Shown in pieces: positions 8,858-14,395 of a stretch of 14,395 bases of DNA. Source of the DNA: Larix sibirica (lineage: Eukaryota; Streptophyta; Pinopsida; Pinales; Pinaceae); NCBI GenBank assembly GCA_004151065.3, contig NWUY0300033213.1:9290-23684 (forward strand), in the 5' to 3' direction. Every line of letters begins with the position of its first letter. Positions within the stretch are counted from its first letter, which is position 1. The translations under genes were made by a program, and so were the position numbers. The notes beneath the pieces were generated by a model, which saw only the letters and a list, made by a program, of their open reading frames with translations, was not told where the DNA came from and searched no databases.

Positions 8858-9080
8858 TGACTATATCTCATTTGGTAGGACACCTGTCCTCGAGCGGGAA
8901 CACCAGTTATATCCCACTATGTAGAGTGGTTTCGCCTCATGAAATTTGCAGCATTGGAAGCCTGCTACTACAATGTGAAACCAATCAAATCATGCCTCCT
9001 GTAAACTATGGTTTGAAAATTCTGCACTGGCCGATTGGAGCCAAACCTCATACTACTCATCATTGCAAAATGAAATAGGA
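8858..9080 (+). mobile_element. Candidate tRNA-derived SINE
   Basis: The left part resembles a tRNA head. TATCTCATTTGG at 8864-8875 fits a diverged polymerase III A box (consensus TRGCNNAGYNGG), followed by TAGGACACCTG like a D-arm end. AGTTATATCCC at 8905-8915 fits a diverged B box (GGTTCGANTCC), and the 30-base spacing is in the tRNA range. A tRNA-unrelated body would follow, to roughly the AAAATGAAATAGG near 9066-9079. The right end, tail and target duplication are not clear. The open frame at 8872-9078 overlaps it and is taken as chance. The call rests on box similarity only. Confidence 0.38.
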
Positions 9081-9169
9081 CCGTTGATATGACCCACGAT
9101 CAACAATATAGTTCCTCATAGTTTAGCTAGTAGTTCATTATGATCGACTGATGTGTCTAGATCATGTCA

Positions 9170-9245
9170 CGTCCCCTATCCACATGGCATATCCACATCA
9201 TCTAGGATCCACATGGCACCTCCACATCACACCATCCATGTGGCA
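9170..9245. repeat. Imperfect direct and inverted CCACATGG repeats
   Basis: ATCCACATGGCA occurs twice (about 9178 and 9209), each followed by a TCCACATCA word about nine bases on; the inverted form CCATGTGGCAC appears near 9236, then GGGTCCAC. The cluster looks like a small degenerate repeat with an inverted member. No gene is present; a role is not inferred. Confidence 0.6.
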
Positions 9246-9879
9246 CTTGTGTGGGTCCACATAATTTTTTTTATAAATTTTCCAAAAAAATTGAATTTTC
9301 AAACAAGTGGCTCTATGAAATTTACACTTGAAATTTTTATTCATAAGTGTCTTCCTAAATTTTACACCTAGCCATTCCCAAGACTGTAAATTATTTATTC
9401 AACCAACAAAAATGTGCATTCTTGCCTCTTTTTTCATACTAATAAATTCTCGTCAGTTAACATAACTAAATTTTTTGACACTGATGCAAATTTATGTCCA
9501 AATTTCTAAGGATTGAATCTTCCATTCATGATTTTATTTATTACCAACTTCCATGCTAGTTATGAAATCCAAATCTGGGCACTTCAAGCCAATAATTTCT
9601 ACAAGGAATTTGTTATACAGTTTTCTTTGAACTGTAACTTTGCTCTAAATCTTGGCTAAAACTCACAAATTTTACCACAATTGCTCTCTGAATTTGACCC
9701 AACCATTCAAACACCCATTTAGTAATTTAATTACAACTTCAAATCAAACAAATGATGAACTAAAATTGTTTTCCCCAAATTCTTTCTCTGATGTTATTCA
9801 TCAAACAATTCACATGCAACCTGTAATTTTGCCTATCTAATTCAATTTCAACACTTGTAGTCCCAATACTGCAACATGT
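9246..9879 (-). other. AT-rich sequence beyond the minus-strand primer binding site
   Basis: If the LTR element on the right extends here, this is the start of its internal region read on the minus strand. No gag-like frame or other protein signature is visible on that strand, and the plus-strand open frames (9153-9371 and 9652-9840) are short and unrecognised. The element is therefore either non-coding, strongly decayed, or cut off within this stretch. Confidence 0.4.
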
Positions 9880-9892
9880 GGCTCTAATACCA
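9880..9892 (-). other. Primer binding site for initiator-Met tRNA, minus strand
   Basis: Read on the minus strand this is TGGTATTAGAGCC, one base from the initiator-Met complement TGGTATCAGAGCC. It lies three bases beyond the TGACA end of the LTR on its right, the usual geometry of a plant LTR retrotransposon, and sets the element on the minus strand. Confidence 0.8.
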
Positions 9893-9895
9893 ATA

Positions 9896-11143
9896 TGTCA
9901 TATACTTGGTGACCACACCTTGCCTCTAGAGCCATGTGATACTCAAACCACTTACCAAAATCACCATTGATACTTAAATTCGTTTTTCACAGATTTATTA
10001 TCAAATTTACAATGGAATTAAATATATGGTCTCCCAATTTAAACATATACATATACCAAAACATACAAGGAATTCTAGCATGAATGCATTCATACAATAC
10101 TAGGAAATCCATGCAATCAAATAATCACATAACAATAATCAAAGAAAATACATAACATGGATATACACATAAAATTCTATACACATATATAAACTTATCT
10201 TAAAATATCCTCCAATTGAATGCATATGAAGGACATACCTCCCAGTCGTAGGAACTTTATTATACTAGTTCTCTCTATAATAAAGGCCACCCTTGAACTA
10301 GGGCTATCAATCCACAAGGAGAAAACTCAGATCAATACCCAACAAACTCACAGGTGCCAAACCCCCTCCACAACTGTCCCAATCTACTAGAAATCCTCCC
10401 TCATCACCCTACACATATTAATGAATGAGAACCCCTTCCCTGAGTTAACAATCCCTCAGGTGATTTTTCCAATTCCCTTTCATGGCTCCAACATAGGCCA
10501 ACCGGGGTCTCTTCGTGCGGGGACTCTAGGAACTCAAATACAGGTCAAGTTATTTCAAGGGAACTCAATTTCCCATCTTTAATATCTCAAGTACAACTCT
10601 AGGCTATGGTATAGAATGATGACTCAATGATGAAAAAATCCTGATGGTTGAGTGAATGATAGCATAATGATTGAATGAACTAGTTCTTAATAATTTGTAT
10701 GCATGTTGAGAACTAGCCAAGTGGCATGCATGAGTGATGAGAATTAGACAAGTGGCACACATGGTATTGGTTAATTTTTCTCCCAACTAATCCCAAGATT
10801 AGGATAATTATCTCAAGATTATGGCTAAGGCACTTCAATAAAGAGGACTTTATAAAACTTAGGATAAAAATGAATAAGAAGGATAATGACTTAAATTGTA
10901 AGTCACTAGGGACATCTCCCCCTTAAACCCCCTTCTCACTTTCCCTCTTGTGGAATCATATCCTCACATCACTTCCTGGACTTCTTTGTCTACAGTAGTC
11001 ATGGTTTTTTATATCAAAGATAAAATGTACATAATTACATCATCTTGGTCATACTAGACCATTTTTGTCTGGATTCTATCCGTTTCATCATTATATACAT
11101 ATTTACATCATTTCATGCTGGGGTAGAAGAATGGGGTGTTACA
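9896..11143 (-). mobile_element. LTR of a minus-strand LTR retrotransposon, probably Gypsy
   Basis: Read on the minus strand the LTR starts TGTAACACCCCATTC at 11143 and ends ATATGACA at 9896, giving 1,248 bp with TGT...ACA termini. The TGTAACACCC start is very common in plant Gypsy LTRs, and a Met-tRNA primer binding site follows three bases after the end. A TATA-like TTTTATAAAG lies near 10848-10857, about 290 bases into the LTR, leaving a long R-U5. The boundaries rest on the termini and primer site, not on a second copy, which I could not find; a 3' LTR and target duplication are missing from the window. The open frame at 10604-10786 lies within it and is not a gene. Confidence 0.74.
10848..10857 (-). 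promoter_or_regulatory. TATA-like box in long LTR
   Basis: The minus strand reads TTTTATAAAG about 290 bases after the LTR start, a plausible core promoter separating U3 from R. There is no direct evidence of the transcription start. Confidence 0.4.
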
Positions 11144-11500
11144 GTCCATCATAAAAACCCTTTCCCAATAGGTCACCCTCTCATCTTAGATCCCATATAG
11201 ATTCAACACTATAATCTTGTTACCCAACTAAGTTTGATTAAAGTACAATAACTAGTCCTGAAACCATAAGGAAATAATTAGTTTTGTAAAAATAACTTGT
11301 ATACCACGTCATAATTAATCTCCCAAATGACCATGGACATCCATGAAGGAGAAATCCCATCCAAAGATAAATTTACACAACTTGAAATCTAATTTCCCAC
11401 CTTCCCCCAAAGTTTCTCATAACATAATAATACTAGGTTTATGAACTTCAACAAGTCTCTTTGACGCAATATTTCTAGAGGAGCTTGAAAAACCTCTATA
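11144..11500 (-). other. Sequence between LTR and LINE ORF1 relic
   Basis: This stretch probably continues the minus-strand LINE into the gap between ORF1 and the endonuclease, because it lies directly downstream of the ORF1 tail. Translated frames are broken by many stops and I cannot recognise endonuclease motifs. The bases next to the LTR (GTCCA at 11144-11148) would be one half of a target site duplication, but the other half is not visible. Confidence 0.35.
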
Positions 11501-11501
11501 G

Positions 11502-12830
11502 TTAGAGAATAAAGCATTTATGTACAACCATCATCAAGAGGTCCATTTTCTCTATCCTAAAACCTTCGATGTTTCCTTTTCTTGTGCCCATGATATAAAA
11601 TAACTCGTCCCCTATCTTGACCTTTTTACTTCTCTCCATGGGTTCATAGAAAGACCTACAATAAATGCCTCTCCAAGATCTCATGTTGTACCTACTAGGA
11701 CAATCCATGTTTTTTCCTTTGTCAATAGGGTTAGAATCACAAGGGATTATATTTGAATTCCCCTTTCCCCCAAGTTTCTCTAATAGACTTACCCATTCTA
11801 TAGTTTTATGCATGAAACATAAATACCTAAGGGACAAGTCCTTTCCAACTTGATTCTCCAAACAAAGGGCTACATCATCAAACAAACCTAGTTGTGGGTC
11901 CTTTAATTAAGCCCAAGAATATAAACCCTCTACCTTATATCCATCAAGAGACATATTCAAGGGAGATAGTTTAGGAATTGGCATAGCTTTGATCAACAAA
12001 TACTCTAAGGTCAATGTATAATCATCCTCAAGACTGACACCCCATTCTAAATTTGTACATGCATCAAGAACTAATCCTTCAATACAAATATTACCCTCAA
12101 TATTCTCATTAGCAATTCCATCCACAAATCTTTGAGAATTCCTATTATCATGGAACAACCTATCAATCTTATATTCTCGAGCTCCTATTGGCTTAGTTGA
12201 ATCTACTCATTTTATAGACTTGTGCTTGTGAATTTCCTATTCGATCGTTTCTTAATGAAAGGTGAAACATAATCCATTGCTAAATTCCCAATCTTGTGAC
12301 ATATAAAGCACTAGAACTACACTCCACAATAGTCAATATCTTGTGTAATAGAGGAACTTCCCCTTTTAATAATGATTTCGAAGGCCAAGCCATCTCTTAG
12401 GTCTATTCCAACTAGTATCATAGCTAGTGATATATTATTGGAATTAAGAAAGCTCATGTTCACCTGCAAGAAATTCCCTATTGAAAAACAACATTTGATA
12501 GAAATACATGGAAGTTTCACCCATAAAGGGACTATATCTAGCCTTTCTAATAAAAGAGGGTGGCCACCTTTTTAGCATCAAATAGGTATGATCCCATTGC
12601 CAGATAGTTGATAGAACTTTCTCTACATCTGGGGCTCTTCTAAAGGTGAAATCCAACCAACCTATAGCAAGAAAAATCATGCTCGAAACATATCCAATTA
12701 AAGGATCCCACAACTTTCCCATCTAGGCACAAACACTTGATTAACTAAATTGTCTACCAAATAATCTTCCCACCAAATTTTGGGAAACCATATTCACAAC
12801 CTCATTCATTTTGATATAATCTCCTAGAAC
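11502..12830 (-). pseudogene. Second LINE ORF1 relic: DUF4283-like domain and decayed CCHC knuckle
   Basis: This is a decayed nucleic-acid-binding ORF1 of a plant LINE. One frame from about 12824 to 12444 reads MNEVVNMVSQNLVGRLFG, then GYVSSMIFLAIGWLDFTFRR, DVEKVLSTIWQWDHTYLMLK and RWPPSF, the DUF4283 core. A frameshift near 12520 leads to WVKLPCISIKCC, IGNFLQVNMSFL, ISLAMILVGIDLRDGL, IIIKRGSS and DIDYCGV. At 12269-12310 a 14-residue C-x2-C-x4-N-x4-Y segment is a CCHC zinc knuckle whose His and last Cys are lost, with two TAG codons just before it. A second shift returns to the first frame, which stays almost open from about 12240 to 11502 (tail of ORF1, about 245 codons, stops near 12210 and 11905). 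Stops at 12770-12720 also break it. Its protein differs clearly from the left LINE, so it is another subfamily. The N-terminal start is unclear. Confidence 0.84.
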
Positions 12831-14300
12831 CAACCTTGTAGGATTACACTTCTATTGGACACATTTCTTCCTTTTTTCTTTCTTTCTGGATATAATCCCA
12901 TTCAAACTTCAAATACTTGGCTTGGCTACATAAGAGATATTTCTAGTTCCTAGATCCCTATCGTTCGATTCTAATTCTTCCTAAATATTTTAATCCCTAA
13001 GGGATGATACAAAAAATTCCAAGTCATCAACCACTATCATCCCACTTTCCTAGAGAATCCCCTGTGTTCACCACACTAGGAGTTTTTACCAATAGATCAA
13101 CCTTTACAAAACAGTTCCATCTTTCCCAGGGCACTAAATCCACTTTCTAGACTAACAAAGACTCTCTCTACATGCTATCCTTTCAATGACAACCTAACAA
13201 AAGCGTTGCAATCAACATGCTCTGCACTACTAGATGCAAACCCTAGATGATTCAAAAGAGGGATAAAAGAGGTGCATTGTACCTAACTATGACATTGGAT
13301 AGTGGTTAAAAATCATACTTTCCAAAATGAGACCCAACACACAAAGCATGACAAAAAGGATCCTTTGTTGAAGCATCCATATCCACCAAAATATTCTTTT
13401 GCTTTCAATCCAAAGAGGGGACCTCCAATGCACTTGAGATTCGACAATCCCTTATGCGACTACTATTATATCTTAATTGGTATTTAATATCAATCTGTAG
13501 ACCCTCTTTCCAAGTATTATTTGGATGCTTGAGCAGGATCTCAAAGTACCTCACTTGTATGTAGATATCATCTCCTAATGTATGACTAGGATCTAGTCCC
13601 TTCACTAATCTCTTAGTGTATGGAGAGAATCTAGTCCCTTTGCCACAATATAGTTATTACAAACCCTAGTGGTTAATGAATTAATGGAAATTCATTTTTC
13701 CTCCATCTTAACATTTGAGTAATCTAGGGCTTCATCATTTTGATCAATACTCAACGCATCTCCTAATTCAATGATTACTGACCTAGACAAGTAAACTTGT
13801 AGAAACCTTAAAGCTTCCATCCACGCACTTCAATGCTGGAAGCTATCTCCTTAAATATCACATATGATCTAATTCTGATCCCAACTCTTCCAAAGTTATG
13901 GCATGTTCACTTTCAATAATACTTAATTCAAGGTTGACAATAGTAAATGTTTTGCACCACTCTTCTCTTAAGCTACAAAAATCTAGACAAAAGCTAGTAC
14001 CAAATTACAATAAACATTTAAAATTTTAGTTCCCTTGAATTATCAATATTGAGAGGATATTTCATACACTTGCTTAATGAAACAAAATAAGATATCTCAG
14101 ATAAAGTTCAAAGTGGCAAGGTACTTCAAGGTTGGCCAAAATTCACCGTTTTGGTGTTCAACTAATATTAAGATTATTTATATAAGGGATACAAAGAAAC
14201 ATCATGGGAAATGAAAGAGGATAGATAGGATATTTTGAGTAAATTTATAAAACAAAGATTTATTAAATTGAATGGGAACGTGCAAAAGAATAATTTAAAT
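12831..14300. other. Unassigned right-hand stretch
   Basis: No gene or element is identified with confidence. It may include the 5' end of the minus-strand LINE, since it lies upstream of that ORF1. On the minus strand 13821-13705 is open for about 40 codons (starting WMEALRFLQVYLS, ending KMEEK and a stop) and 13605-13405 for 66 codons; neither matches a family I know, and the frames between them are broken. A decayed coding sequence is possible but not supported. Confidence 0.35.
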
Positions 14301-14318
14301 AAACAAGAGCCACGAGGC

Positions 14319-14339
14319 GGCAATGTCGCCGACATTGCC
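14319..14339. repeat. GC-rich hairpin, 9-bp perfect arms
   Basis: GGCAATGTC and GACATTGCC are perfect reverse complements around a GCC loop. The GC-rich block CACGAGGCGGCAATGTCGCC stands out in a very AT-rich surround. It could be the terminal part of a DNA transposon or a gene edge just outside the window; no T-run follows on either side, so it is not called a terminator. Confidence 0.8.
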
Positions 14340-14395
14340 ACCTGCTTTATTTGCTTGGAGTTGGAAAGTTTAAGAGTCACATTCTCTAGTCTACA

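Noticed and set aside
8864-8930. A functional tRNA gene
   Set aside because: Both polymerase III boxes are diverged and I could not fold a proper acceptor and anticodon stem, so a SINE head is the better reading.
11160-11400. LINE endonuclease domain on the minus strand
   Set aside because: The place would be right, but the frames are too broken and no catalytic motif could be identified.
11665-11853. Plus-strand 62-codon frame opposite the right LINE
   Set aside because: It is the antisense shadow of the LINE ORF1 tail.

Overview
The window looks like intergenic, repeat-filled nuclear DNA from a land plant. It is AT-rich, has no intact protein-coding gene, and carries decayed plant-type LINEs, two LTR-retrotransposon ends whose primer binding sites match the plant initiator-Met tRNA, and a tRNA-like SINE candidate. 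The density of old, nested elements suits a large genome such as a gymnosperm, but that is an inference and the species cannot be named from sequence alone.

Layout. Positions 2-455 hold a broken fragment of an FCP1/NIF-type HAD phosphatase gene. Positions 456-2630 are mostly unassigned, apart from a two-copy tandem duplication at 1132-1398. Positions 2631-4513 hold a plus-strand LINE relic: ORF1 with a DUF4283-like domain and a decayed CCHC knuckle, followed directly by part of a reverse transcriptase, with the endonuclease missing. Immediately after it come a short LTR (about 4514-4755), a Met-tRNA primer binding site (4756-4768) and about 3.2 kb of non-coding sequence ending at a single N (7985). 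Positions 7986-8260 are a T-rich low-complexity tract. Positions 8315-8622 contain a roughly 109-bp tandem repeat whose units each begin with a hairpin, then a strong isolated palindrome. A SINE-like tRNA head lies near 8864-8915. Positions 9880-11143 hold a minus-strand primer binding site and a 1.25-kb LTR starting TGTAACACCCC, probably Gypsy-type. Positions 11500-12830 hold a second LINE ORF1 relic on the minus strand, of a different subfamily from the left one. The right end is unassigned except for a GC-rich hairpin at 14319-14339.

How the parts relate. This is not a working gene system. It reads as successive insertions: LINE copies decayed by frameshifts and stop codons, and the left one was then broken by, or ends at, an LTR element. 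I found no previously undescribed biological system. The most useful leads are the endonuclease-less LINE junction, the apparently non-coding LTR element (LARD-like), the hairpin-headed tandem repeat and the HAD phosphatase pseudogene.
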